Shown: in pieces, positions 1-8,831 of the stretch | Layout of the letters: every line of letters begins with the position of its first letter | Numbering within the stretch: position 1 is the first letter of the stretch | Assembly (NCBI RefSeq): GCF_002968575.1 | Contig: NZ_PVBM01000003.1 | Span: 124,001-188,000 of the forward strand | Reading direction: 5' to 3' | DNA from: Neorhizobium huautlense | GTDB lineage: Bacteria; Pseudomonadota; Alphaproteobacteria; Rhizobiales; Rhizobiaceae | Length of the DNA: 64,000 nt | Notes under the pieces: model-generated | Databases searched by the model: none | Seen by the model: only the letters and a program-made list of their open reading frames with translations | Told to the model about the DNA's origin: nothing | Translations under genes and position numbers: made by a program

Positions 1-432
1 GGGAAAGAACAGTAGCTGCGAGCATTTTGACGAGCATTTTCCGCTTCCTCTTTGTTGTGGTGGTCTCTCGACCGGAGACAAGTGTAACAACCGGCGCTCG
101 CTATTGTTTCAGCGGCTGTCGAGATGGAGAGGAAAAGTTTATCGGCGAACACAAGCGAACCTCGGAGGAGCTTACGGAATACCCAAATCTGCCGGTGTTG
201 GCCCGCAGCTGACGGCAATTAATCGAGAGACCGCGGCGAAGTGGTTTTCCTCCCCCAGTTTCGAACTCAGGCAGCGTGTACGGTGTCAAGCACCACTGCC
301 TTCCCCAGCAGCAGAACGACGTGACCCGACCACACGTCGGCGCTCGTTCGTTCCTCAATGCTGATGATAAGCAGAAGCAGGATGTGCGCGACAAAGCTCG
401 GCAGCCGCGGATGATCGAAGGGTTCCTGTCAA
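1..432. other. Left-edge intergenic stretch, no gene recognised
   Basis: Several short open frames overlap here on both strands, but none has a convincing ribosome binding site, a recognisable domain, or continuity with a neighbour. The stretch lies downstream of the minus-strand aldehyde dehydrogenase gene and may hold its terminator. I see no clear hairpin with a T tract. It could also contain the end of a gene lying outside the window. Confidence 0.5.
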
Positions 433-1887
433 TCAGCCTATGCCGCCGAGGCATACATATTTGATCTCAACGAATTCCTCGATGCCGTGGCGCGAACCCT
501 CACGGCCGAGGCCGGAAAGCTTGATGCCGCCGAAGGGGGCTTCGGCAGTCGAGATCAGGCCGGTATTGACGCCCACCATGCCGTATTCAAGCGCCTCGGC
601 GACCCGGAATACCCGGGAAAGATCACGGGCATAGAAATAGGAGGCAAGGCCGAATTCGGTATCATTGGCCTGCGCAATGACATCCGCCTCGTCCTTGAAG
701 CGGAAAAGCGGCGCCACCGGCCCGAACGTCTCCTCCCGCGCCACGGCCATGTCGGCCGTCACATCGGCCAGAACTGTTGCCTCATAAAATGTGCCGCCAA
801 GCGCATGGCGCCCGCCGCCCTGAATGACGCGGGCACCTTTGGATAAGGCGTCGCCGACATGCTCCTCGACCTTTTCCAGAGCCGCCTTGTCGATCAGAGG
901 CCCAAGAACGACGCCCTCGTCGAAGCCGTTACCAGTTTTCAGCTTGCCGACCGCCGTGGCGAGCTTTGCCGCGAATGTATCGTAAACACCGTCCTGCACA
1001 TAGAGCCGGTTGGCACAGACACAGGTCTGGCCGTTGTTGCGATATTTGGCGATCAGCGCCCCTTCCACGGCTGCATCCAGGTCCGCATCGTCGAAAACGA
1101 TGAAAGGGGCATTGCCGCCGAGCTCCAGCCCGAGCTTCTTGATGGTCGGCGCGGACTGCCTATAGAGCTCCGCACCAACTTCGGTCGAACCGGTAAAGGT
1201 CAGTTTCCTGACGATCGGATTGGCCGTCATCTCGCCGCCGATCTCGCGGGCCGAACCTGTAATCACGCTGAACAGCCCTTTGGGCAAGCCCGCCCGTTCG
1301 GCCAGCACTGCCAGCGCGATCGCCGAAAACGGCGTCTGCGATGCGGGTTTCAGCACCATGGCACAGCCGGCGGCCAGCGCCGGGCCGGCCTTGCGAGTGA
1401 TCATCGCATTCGGAAAGTTCCACGGTGTAATCGCCGCCACCACGCCGATCGGCTGCTTCATCACCATGATGCGCTTGTCGGGCTGGTGGCCCGGAATGAG
1501 ATCGCCGTAGACGCGTCGGCCCTCTTCCGCAAACCATTCGATAAAGCTCGCGCCATAAACGATCTCACCGGTCGCTTCGGTCAGCGGCTTGCCCTGCTCG
1601 AGCGTCAGGATACGTCCCAGATCGTCCTTGTTGGCGATCATCAGGTCGAACCATTTGCGCAGGATCGCCGAGCGCTCCTTCGCGGTCCTTGAAGCCCATT
1701 GCTGCTGAGCGGCCTGCGCCGCTTCGATCGCAGCGCGGGTCTCTGCCGCGCCAAGCTTCGGCACTCGGCCGATGATCTCGCCAGTCGCCGGGTTGTTGAC
1801 TTCTACCGCGTTCGACGGATCGGCATCGAGCCAGCGCTCGCCCACCAGCGCAGCCTCGCGAAACAGTGTCGGGTCGTTCAGTTTCAT
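433..1887 (-). CDS. gabD: NAD(P)-dependent succinate-semialdehyde dehydrogenase-like aldehyde dehydrogenase
   Basis: Aldehyde dehydrogenase superfamily protein of 484 residues, the usual length for GabD, which oxidises succinate semialdehyde to succinate in the cytoplasm. The cofactor-binding TPWNFP motif is near residue 155. The general-base Glu in LELGG is about residue 255 and the catalytic Cys in NNGQTC about residue 289. The frame stays open upstream to 2049, but the ATG at 1887 is chosen because AAGGAGATGAGGC precedes it and the family N-terminus (MKLNDPTLFR) begins there. The gene appears monocistronic. The family is set by the sequence. The exact substrate is inferred from overall GabD-like character, and related semialdehydes such as glutarate semialdehyde are possible. 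Confidence 0.85.
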   Translation of the reverse strand: MKLNDPTLFREAALVGERWLDADPSNAVEVNNPATGEIIGRVPKLGAAETRAAIEAAQAAQQQWASRTAKERSAILRKWFDLMIANKDDLGRILTLEQGKPLTEATGEIVYGASFIEWFAEEGRRVYGDLIPGHQPDKRIMVMKQPIGVVAAITPWNFPNAMITRKAGPALAAGCAMVLKPASQTPFSAIALAVLAERAGLPKGLFSVITGSAREIGGEMTANPIVRKLTFTGSTEVGAELYRQSAPTIKKLGLELGGNAPFIVFDDADLDAAVEGALIAKYRNNGQTCVCANRLYVQDGVYDTFAAKLATAVGKLKTGNGFDEGVVLGPLIDKAALEKVEEHVGDALSKGARVIQGGGRHALGGTFYEATVLADVTADMAVAREETFGPVAPLFRFKDEADVIAQANDTEFGLASYFYARDLSRVFRVAEALEYGMVGVNTGLISTAEAPFGGIKLSGLGREGSRHGIEEFVEIKYVCLGGIG

Positions 1888-2513
1888 CGCCTCATCTCCT
1901 TTTGATGCGATTCCTGCGGATCGCCGAGAGCCGCCTTCTCCAGAGGAGAACATATTGCCGACCTCCGGCCAATCCAAGCGCCGGCAATCAGGTTGTGCCT
2001 TGGGGGGGAATTGAGGCGTCCGATTCTGCCACATAGCGAAAAACGGCATGGTCGAGGGCGGAGGACATCATAAGCTGGTGCCACGACACCGGTACGACGA
2101 GTGTCCGCGACGAAGGTGGTCGTCACGGTGTCACAAGGGATGGGCAGGCAGTCGGTGTGTTAGATGGATGTCAGGTTCTCTGCCTGCTCGATCGCTTCGG
2201 CTTTTCCGGGGGATATGGCTGCGGAGGGTCCAAATTCCGAAACCATTTCGCCCCGGCGGTTGGCGCCCTGACGGCGTTGCCGTGCCTTAAACGACCGCCA
2301 TCGAGCGCCGGATGCTCCCCGTTTGCGGAGAACGGTTCGCGACCCGGCTCCCTGCTCGATGACGCGATCACTATAACCGCGACCGGAAGGTAATGACGGA
2401 GCGGGGATGTTTTTCGCGGGCGGCCGCTGAAATGACATAGGAATTTCTCCTGAGGCGGCGCGAAATCATCCGCGCTTCCCCCGCGATTTTTAGCGCAAGC
2501 CGCGGCAAATTGC
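1888..2513. other. Intergenic stretch, no gene recognised
   Basis: This lies between the gabD start and the TetR remnant. Short frames on both strands show no family resemblance and no good ribosome binding site. The gabD promoter should lie in the left part. The right part probably contains the decayed first codons and promoter of the TetR pseudogene. Confidence 0.4.
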
Positions 2514-3066
2514 GAGGCCGTCATCAACGTCGCAAGCCGGCTGTTTAGAGAGCACGGTTTTGATGGCATCGGATTGAAGGACCTGATGAAAGGTGCGGGC
2601 CTCACCCAAGGCGGATTTTATAAGCAGTTCGAGTCCAAGGACGATCTTGCAGCGCTTGCCTTAAGGCGGGCGATGGAAAGCTCGACCGGCAGATGGTCGA
2701 CCGCCGCGGCCTCGACCCCGGATCCGCTGGAGGCCATAATCCGTTTTTATCTCTCAAAGGATCCTCGAGGGTGAGAAAGGCGATGGTTGCCCCTTGGTGG
2801 CGCTCGGTTCTGACGTGGCACGTCGTCAAAGCGAGGAGGTGAAGCTTCCTTTTCAGGACGGCATAAAGGCTCATCTCCAAGTGCTGGACGAACTCATGGA
2901 CGTGACCGAGGGCTCGGAACCAAGAGGCAAAGCAATGACCATATTGTCGCTCATGGTGGGTGCAGTCACACTCTCCCGCATCCTCGACGAAGGTTTGTCG
3001 CAAGACGTCCTCAACGCAGCTGCCGACGAAGTCAGGCGTATTGCGGCCTCTCCAGCAGGAAAATGA
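2514..3066 (+). pseudogene. TetR-family transcriptional regulator, frameshifted
   Basis: The first frame reads EAVINVASRLFREHGFDGIG and continues through the helix-turn-helix motif GAGLTQGGFYKQFESKDDL, a standard TetR N-terminal domain, to a stop at 2772-2774. The adjacent frame then continues the C-terminal ligand-binding half with GDGCPLVALGSDVARR and ends at 3066. Alignment by eye to TetR proteins (which read YLS, a short loop, then GCPLAALGSEV) puts a one-base shift near 2755. No good start codon with a Shine-Dalgarno sequence was found before residue EAVIN, so the N-terminus is also degraded. An IS66-type element lies just downstream. Probably non-functional. Confidence 0.75.
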
Positions 3067-3114
3067 GGCGTGCTGTCCGAAGCCCAGGGGCTTTTGCAGC
3101 TAGTTATTTTGAGT

Positions 3115-4914
3115 AGGGCGAAAAGCCCTCCGGCCGCGGCTGCCATATGCGTGGTCAGTAACCGGAGCAAATCCGGTGGCTGGAGGGATTCCTGTTTTCC
3201 GTAAATCATGATTCACTGTGTATATGACGAAGCGCCGCCTGCCCATGGTCGAGCATGCCGATACGCTGTCGCTGAAAGCGCTGCGTGAGCTTGTGACGGG
3301 TCTGGTCACTCGGGCTGATCGAGCCGACATCCGTATCGAAAAGCTGGAGGCCGAAGACCAAAAGCTTCGCGCCGAAAACGACCAGCTCAGGATCGAGAAC
3401 ACCCGACTGAAGGTCGACAACCAGCTCCTGCGCGATGAGATCGCACGGCTGAAGAACCTGCCGCCACGCCCACCGTTCAGATCATCGGATATGGAAAAGG
3501 CGACCAGCGATAAGACGGTTGCCGTCACCGGCAAGCCTGCGCGGCGTCGGGGCCCCAAAAACGACACGGGCAGCGTCACGCGTGAAGAGGTGCTACCGGT
3601 CGCGGCTCCGCCTGGATCGCGTTTCAAGGGCTACAAGGATTGCGTGGTGCGCGATCTGGTCGTGCGGGCCGAGGTGGTGCGCTATCGTCGTGAGTGCTGG
3701 CTGACGCCGGACGGGCGCACGATCACTGCGCCGCTACCGGCAGGAATTCTGGGTGGCTTTGGACCCAACCTGCGGCGTTTCTGTCTGATGCTGCATAGCC
3801 ATGGTCAGGTCACGACGCAGCGTTTGACGACCTTGCTCAACGATGTCGGTGTCGAGATTTCCAAACGACAGGTCATCCGGCTTCTGACACAGAAGCTGGA
3901 AGGCTTTCATGCCGAGGATGCCGCTGTGCTGCATGCCGGCCTGGTGGCGGCGTCCTATGTGACCGTCGACGACACCGGTGCCCGCCATGCCAACCGCAAT
4001 TTTTATACGACGCATATCGGAGGCGAGCATTTTTGCGCCTTCCGCACGGCTCCATCGAAGTCGCGGCTGAACTTTCTGGCTCTGCTGCGCGGCAACTATC
4101 AGGACTATGTCCTCAACGATGCCGCCTTTACCTTTCTGGAAGACCGGCAGGTGGACCCTGCCCTTCTGGCGCGCCTGAACACAGGCGAGCCGCGGCGGTT
4201 TGCCAATCAGGTTCCGTTTCTCAGGCATCTGGCCGAACATGGCATCGACATTTTCGACCGGGACATCATCCAACCATTTGCCGAGGCCGGCATCTGGGGC
4301 GCCATCCGCCATCATGGTCTGGTTGGCAATGCGGTGATCGTCTCCGACGATGCCGGGCAATTCCGGGTCGGTACCCATGCGCTCTGCTGGGTCCATGCCG
4401 AACGGCTGTTGCATAAGCTGATGCCGGCGACGCCGCGCCAGGTAAAGCATGTCGAGACCCTGCGCGAACTTATCTGGCTGTTCTACAAGCAGCTGAAAAA
4501 CTACCAGCGAAGTCCCAGCCGACGGGCAGCCCAAGGCCTCAAGGTCCGGTTCGACAGAATTTTCTCCATGCGCACCGGTTATGGCGACCTCGACAAACTG
4601 CTGGCTCGCCTGCGCGTCGCAAGGCCGAACTGCTGCGGGTTCTGGAGCGGCCCGAAACGCCGCTGCATACGAATGCGTCGGAAAGAGATCTGCGCGGCTG
4701 TGTCATCAAGCGGAAGATCTCGGGCGGCACGGTCAGCCGCGACGGTCGACAGGCGCGCGACAGCATGCTCGGGTTGATGAAAACCTGCCAGAAGCTCGGC
4801 CTGTCATTCTGGCACTATCTCGGAGATCGACTTGGGATCAATAACGAAGGGAAGCTCGTTCCACCTCTCGCGGCCATCGTCGCAGCACGCTCATGACACG
4901 GGGCTTTGCCCGTG
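3115..4914 (+). mobile_element. IS66-family insertion sequence remnant (single-ORF type), approximate ends
   Basis: The element is defined by the IS66-family transposase at 3218-4895. The ends are uncertain. A hairpin AGGGC-GAAAA-GCCCT lies at 3115-3129 and another, CACGGG-GCTTTG-CCCGTG, at 4897-4914, flanking the gene. I did not find a clean matching pair of terminal inverted repeats or a target-site duplication. The companion genes of classical IS66 elements (tnpA and tnpB accessory ORFs) are absent. Both the transposase and the TetR gene upstream carry frameshifts, which suggests an old insertion. Confidence 0.55.
3218..4895 (+). pseudogene. IS66-family transposase, frameshifted near its C-terminus
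   Basis: The N-terminal part has a leucine-rich coiled coil (about residues 40-90). It is followed by the IS66 zinc-ribbon-like and DDE catalytic regions, with the acidic residue in VTVDDTGARH and later VIVSDDAGQF. At about 4612 the frame LLARLRVARPN leaves the family sequence. The expected continuation RKAELLRVLERPETPLHTNASERDLRG is found intact in another frame and runs to the TGA at 4893-4895, including the conserved terminal ASERDLRG and IKRKISGGT blocks. A single-base indel therefore splits an otherwise full-length gene of about 558 codons. Expression of an active enzyme would need recoding. Confidence 0.85.
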
Positions 4915-5010
4915 GGCGCTAACTTAAGGTGACGGATGCCGGATGATCTCGATTGACGATGCCAAGTTACCCTATAGGCTGCTAGAAACAGCGAAGGGGA
5001 TCAACTCAAG

Positions 5011-6228
5011 ATGGCAATGCCGCTTTTGGTTCGTAATCGAAACTATCGCCTGCTTCTGACCGCAGGCACGCTTACAAACCTTGGCGACGGAGTGATTGCC
5101 CTAGCGCTACCTTGGCTCGCTACGCTGATGTCACGCGATCCGCTCGCGATTGCTGCTGTAGCAGCCGCCGGCAGCATGCCTTGGCTGCTGTTTGCCTTGC
5201 CGTCAGGCGTGATCATTGACCGAACTGACCGCCGCAAGTTGATCGCGCGTGCAGACATGATCCGGGCGGGCATTGTGACCGCCATCATGATGCTCGCTTT
5301 GAGCGAGCCGGTGGCCGGGGCCGTTTGGCTCCTAGCAGGCCTTGCCTTTCTTCTCGGCTCTGCCGAGGTAATGCGAGACAACGCAGCTCAAACAATTTTG
5401 CCGTCTATTGTCGCTCCAGCAGATCTTGAGGTTGCTAATGGTCAGATGTGGAGCGCAGAGCAACTGATAGGCCAGTTCATTGGCCCCCCGCTAGCAGGCG
5501 TACTGATCGGGCTGGGTATCGCGGTGCCTTTTGGCCTGGATGGCGCAGCGCTGGTGTTTGCAGCCGGCATGGTCTGGCTCATTACATTGCCACCTCAACT
5601 GACGAACTCTGCGCGGTTTTGGCCCGCTTTGGTTGAGGGCATAAACTGGATGCGAAAAGATCGCCTGCTGTTTAGGTTCGCCGTAACCTTGGGCATGGTG
5701 AACTTCCTATTCTCGATGGCCACGACAATCACTATTCTGTTCTCCCAAGAGATTTTGGGGTTGTCGGCCGCCGAGCATGGGCTCTTGCTGTCCGCGGCTG
5801 CGACAGGCGCGGTAGCTGGCAGTCTGGGGGCGCCGCTCATCACGAAAGGGATTGGCGCGCAGGCGGCGCTCTACCTCTCGTTCCTGACGTGGGGAATGGC
5901 ATACGCAGCCATTGGTCTTAGCTCCACGGCGTGGGTCGTCGGCGCAGCAATGGCCTTGTTTATGGCAGCATCCATGCTTTGGAACGTCATCACCGTGTCG
6001 TGGCGCCAGCGCCGCATTCCGGCAGAACTGCTGGGGCGTGTAAACAGCATTTACCGCTTCTTCGGCTGGGGATCGATGCCTCTCGGTGCGATAGCTGCTG
6101 GCATACTGGTGTCGCTGATCGAGACCGAGGCCGGACGCGAAATGGCTCTTCGCGGGCCGTTTGTTCTGGCGGCCGCCGGCTATCTGGTTTTGTTGGTTTG
6201 CGCCCGATTCAAGCTGAGACTGCAGTAG
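5011..6228 (+). CDS. MFS transporter, EntS-like (MFS_3) exporter family
   Basis: Predicted inner-membrane protein of 405 residues with about 12 hydrophobic segments, the normal architecture of a major facilitator. The cytoplasmic loop motif A variant DRTDRRKLIARAD follows the second or third membrane segment (about residues 70-85). The overall arrangement (LLVRNRNYRLLLTAGTLTNLGDG at the N-terminus) resembles the enterobactin/macrolide exporter branch. The substrate cannot be read from sequence. The gene follows the IS66 remnant and converges with repC, ending 61 bp before the repC stop. The start is supported only by a weak purine-rich stretch (GAAGGGGATC). Confidence 0.8.
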   Translation: MAMPLLVRNRNYRLLLTAGTLTNLGDGVIALALPWLATLMSRDPLAIAAVAAAGSMPWLLFALPSGVIIDRTDRRKLIARADMIRAGIVTAIMMLALSEPVAGAVWLLAGLAFLLGSAEVMRDNAAQTILPSIVAPADLEVANGQMWSAEQLIGQFIGPPLAGVLIGLGIAVPFGLDGAALVFAAGMVWLITLPPQLTNSARFWPALVEGINWMRKDRLLFRFAVTLGMVNFLFSMATTITILFSQEILGLSAAEHGLLLSAAATGAVAGSLGAPLITKGIGAQAALYLSFLTWGMAYAAIGLSSTAWVVGAAMALFMAASMLWNVITVSWRQRRIPAELLGRVNSIYRFFGWGSMPLGAIAAGILVSLIETEAGREMALRGPFVLAAAGYLVLLVCARFKLRLQ

Positions 6229-6289
6229 GCGCCTATGGAACTCTGCCCGTTCAGCCAGCCCTGCCACCAAATGTGCCCCGCTTACCTGG

Positions 6290-7642
6290 TCAATTGGCAC
6301 TGCAATATTCCGGCGAGACGGTAACGTCTTGCTTTTTCTGAAGTGGCTTTTCGTTGTTAAACCTAAGCGGCATCTCCGTTTCATTACTGCTGGTACCGAC
6401 TTTTGCGTGAGCCCGCAGGACGGCCATGAGCATCCGGTTTGGAACGAATTGGCGGCGTTCGCATCGCTTGGTCAGATCACGCAGGTATCCCCCCGGCGAA
6501 TTGATGGATGTGGCCCGCTCGAGGATACAGGCCATAACGATCGCCGTCGTTTCAATCCCCATCGTGGCGCAGGCCTGGGTGTAGGCTGTCTCGCTCACAT
6601 CGAACATTGAACGCACAACGGCAGCGGCGGCGGCAAGATCGCGCCAGTTTCGGACAGATCCGGCTGGGGCGTAATCGATGATCTGGGGGCATGCTCGAAG
6701 CACCAGATCGAGCGTTATCCCTTCGGAAGACGGTGTGTGATTTGGGATATCTTCATCGACATCACGCAGCTGTTCCGTGACTTCGACTTGCTGGTCCAAC
6801 GGATTTGGAGGTGGAAGATGATCTCGGATGCAGATGTTTTCAGATTCAAAATTGAAGTTTGGTTTTGAATCCTGTTTGTGGCGCTCATTCTGGGATTCAT
6901 TGGCGCTCAGATTCTGAATTTTAACTTGTGACTTCAAGCTCTTAACGACGAAGTGATGAAGTTCGTTCATCTGCCGCCGAATTGGCTGAAGGGTTTCTAA
7001 GGTAGGGTTGCGAGGGATCTGAGAGGTAATTGTGCGAAATTCGGCCAACATATCATCCCAATCTCCGGGAAGTGCTTCGGCAATGGCAGTCGCGAGCAGC
7101 TTGGAGATATCGCGCCGGCAGATGCTGATCTGTTCTTTGGTTGCTTTGAGATTTTCTCTGTCGGTTACGATCTCGGCAGCAAGGCAATCGATTTCAGACG
7201 CTCTGGCGAGCAGAGGCGCAAGGCTGAAGCCGAAAACCTCGCTGATTTGCCCGCTCCGTGCACGCCGCGCGTAACGTTTTCCATTTGGACTATCCTTGCG
7301 GAAAATCAGGCCGGCCTCGATCAGCATGGAGAGATGCCTGCGAAGAGTTGCGGGCGTCATCCCCCTTGCCCGGAGAGAGAGCTGAGCGTTTGAGGGGAAA
7401 ACAACAAGGCTGCTGTCTTGGCTGAGTTCGTCCGCCGGATAAAACGTCAGGAGCGCATCAAGAACGGTCAACGACCGGTCACTGATCCCCAAGGCTCGGC
7501 GGGCTTCGCAGACCGATCGGAATAGTTTCCACTTGTTCCGGCGCATTCCAGGTTCGATCTGGTCGGCGAGATGCTGATTTGCCAGCATTCCAAGCGACAT
7601 CGATCGCCGCCCGAAGGGCGTCGTTATAAATTCATGCCTCAT
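6290..7642 (-). CDS. repC: Replication initiator RepC of a repABC replicon
   Basis: A 450-residue protein whose N-terminus (TTPFGRRSMSLGMLANQHLAD) is typical of RepC, the initiator of alphaproteobacterial repABC plasmids. The origin of replication of these plasmids lies inside repC itself. A winged-helix-type DNA-binding region is visible around residues 60-150 (LTVLDALLTFYP, ARGMTPATLRRHLSMLIEAGLI). A polar, low-complexity linker at about 250-300 separates it from the C-terminal domain that determines incompatibility. The ATG is preceded by AAGGTGAAGGCAA. It is the last gene of the repABC operon, separated from repB by the antisense RNA region. Expression is expected to be limited by that RNA. 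Confidence 0.97.
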   Translation of the reverse strand: MRHEFITTPFGRRSMSLGMLANQHLADQIEPGMRRNKWKLFRSVCEARRALGISDRSLTVLDALLTFYPADELSQDSSLVVFPSNAQLSLRARGMTPATLRRHLSMLIEAGLIFRKDSPNGKRYARRARSGQISEVFGFSLAPLLARASEIDCLAAEIVTDRENLKATKEQISICRRDISKLLATAIAEALPGDWDDMLAEFRTITSQIPRNPTLETLQPIRRQMNELHHFVVKSLKSQVKIQNLSANESQNERHKQDSKPNFNFESENICIRDHLPPPNPLDQQVEVTEQLRDVDEDIPNHTPSSEGITLDLVLRACPQIIDYAPAGSVRNWRDLAAAAAVVRSMFDVSETAYTQACATMGIETTAIVMACILERATSINSPGGYLRDLTKRCERRQFVPNRMLMAVLRAHAKVGTSSNETEMPLRFNNEKPLQKKQDVTVSPEYCSAN

Positions 7643-7700
7643 TTGCCTTCACCTTGGTTTAGGCAAAAGAAATCCACCCGCCCGAAAGGCGCCAAAACTC

Positions 7701-7729
7701 TTGACAGTGATTCTCGGAAATGCGATTCT
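7701..7729 (+). promoter_or_regulatory. Promoter of the antisense control RNA
   Basis: A consensus -35 hexamer TTGACA (7701-7706) is followed after 17 bp by GATTCT (7724-7729) as a weak -10. This arrangement faces away from the rep operon and would start transcription near 7736, just before the antisense RNA hairpin. The position is where repABC plasmids carry the strong counter-transcript promoter. Confidence 0.7.
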
Positions 7730-7735
7730 CGAAGC

Positions 7736-7790
7736 TGTCGAGACTACGAGGAAAGCTTCCGTGACGGTAACGTTCGGGGGCTTTTTTCTT
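7736..7790 (+). ncRNA. repE: repABC counter-transcribed RNA (ctRNA, RepE type)
   Basis: A small RNA of about 55 nt is predicted between repB and repC on the strand opposite to the operon. It has an upstream TTGACA promoter. The 3' end is a hairpin AGCTTCCG (7754-7761), loop, CGGGGGCT (7775-7782), followed by a run of T residues. In characterised repABC plasmids such an antisense RNA pairs with the repB-repC leader and represses repC translation or elongation, acting as a copy-number and incompatibility factor. Position, orientation and size fit that family; the exact ends are inferred. Confidence 0.8.
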
Positions 7791-7792
7791 TT
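7754..7792 (+). terminator. Rho-independent terminator of the ctRNA
   Basis: An 8-bp stem (AGCTTCCG with CGGGGGCT, including two G-U pairs in the RNA) encloses a 13-nt loop. It is followed by TTTTTT and a second T run, a classic intrinsic terminator. Confidence 0.8.
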
Positions 7793-7823
7793 GCTGGATG
7801 CTCCTGCTTTGGTTCCGTGTTGT

Positions 7824-8831
7824 TCAGTTCTTAGAGCGATGTTCTTCGAACAAAGCCTTCAGGCGATCGAGCACGAAGGCCGCAAATTCCGGCGCCTCCC
7901 TTCGATCGATAAGAATTTCGACGCGAGTATCGTTGTGGGTGACCTTTGCAAGGCGAGCGCCTGTGCCGGTTGCCCAGACATCCGACTTGGCCTTTTGCGG
8001 CCGCGGCTTGAGATGCTCCATCAGCGCCTTGAACCGGTCTTCGGATTCCCACTCGGCGATCTCGGACCGTTCCAGGAAGGCTTTGGCCCGGTCTACGACC
8101 TTGTCGGTCGATAGAAGATCGGAAAGCTCCATCCAGCTGCGCCTTCCGACCGATGGAGCGGGACCGATCATATCGATAAGCTCGGCCGGGATCCGCGACA
8201 CCACTGAGAGCATGTTGGACAGGTCGCTTTTATAGAGCGACATGGCGGCCATGATGACGTCGCGGGGAAAGCGCTGCTGCAACCGCTGCGCAAACCGCGC
8301 TTTTTCGATGTAGGTAAGGTCCTGGCGCTCGTTGTTTTCCTGTCCCTGGGCGACGACGAGCTGTTCGTCCGATAGTTCGCGCACGATGGCATTGATCTGC
8401 TGGCCGAGCTCGGTGATGGCACGCAAGCGGCGGTGACCGAAAGCGACCTGATAGCGGCCTGGGATTTCTGGATGGGGCCGGACCAGGATCGGTACTTGCT
8501 GCCCCTGCTCCCGAATTGACGCCACGAGCCGGTCATGTGCTTCCTTGGCGCCAGGCATACGGTCTGGAATAAAGGAGGGATCGATATCGGCGGTATCCAG
8601 TGAGATGACCGCATGGCCCTGCGACAAACGCCTCTCGATCTCTTCGGCACGGCGATTGCGGTCGTTCACTTCGCTTAAGGATTGGCCGATGGCACCAACG
8701 GGCGACCGTGATCCGTTCTCCAGCAACTCCGGTGAACCGAGGATCGGCCGCAAACGATTCTTGGCTGTCCGAATTTCCGGCTGGGCTGGCGCCGGGGGTT
8801 GCAGATTGGCGAAAACGTCTTTTCTGCTCAT
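7824..8831 (-). CDS. repB: Plasmid partitioning protein RepB (ParB family)
   Basis: ParB-type DNA-binding protein of 335 residues. The ParB/Srx domain is visible at about residues 60-160, with the conserved stretch GQQVPILVRPHPEIPGRYQVAFGHRRLRA and the block ENNERQDLTYIEKARFA. A helix-turn-helix follows (DVIMAAMSLYKSDLSNMLSVVSRIP). RepB binds the parS palindromes and works with RepA to segregate the plasmid. The ATG at 8831 is chosen because it overlaps the repA stop as ATGA (8828-8831), indicating translational coupling. An in-frame start at 8846 is possible but lies inside repA. Confidence 0.96.
   Translation of the reverse strand: MSRKDVFANLQPPAPAQPEIRTAKNRLRPILGSPELLENGSRSPVGAIGQSLSEVNDRNRRAEEIERRLSQGHAVISLDTADIDPSFIPDRMPGAKEAHDRLVASIREQGQQVPILVRPHPEIPGRYQVAFGHRRLRAITELGQQINAIVRELSDEQLVVAQGQENNERQDLTYIEKARFAQRLQQRFPRDVIMAAMSLYKSDLSNMLSVVSRIPAELIDMIGPAPSVGRRSWMELSDLLSTDKVVDRAKAFLERSEIAEWESEDRFKALMEHLKPRPQKAKSDVWATGTGARLAKVTHNDTRVEILIDRREAPEFAAFVLDRLKALFEEHRSKN

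Noticed and set aside
433..2600. Plus-strand frames antisense to gabD
   Set aside because: They mirror the high-G+C codon pattern of the real gene and show no protein features.
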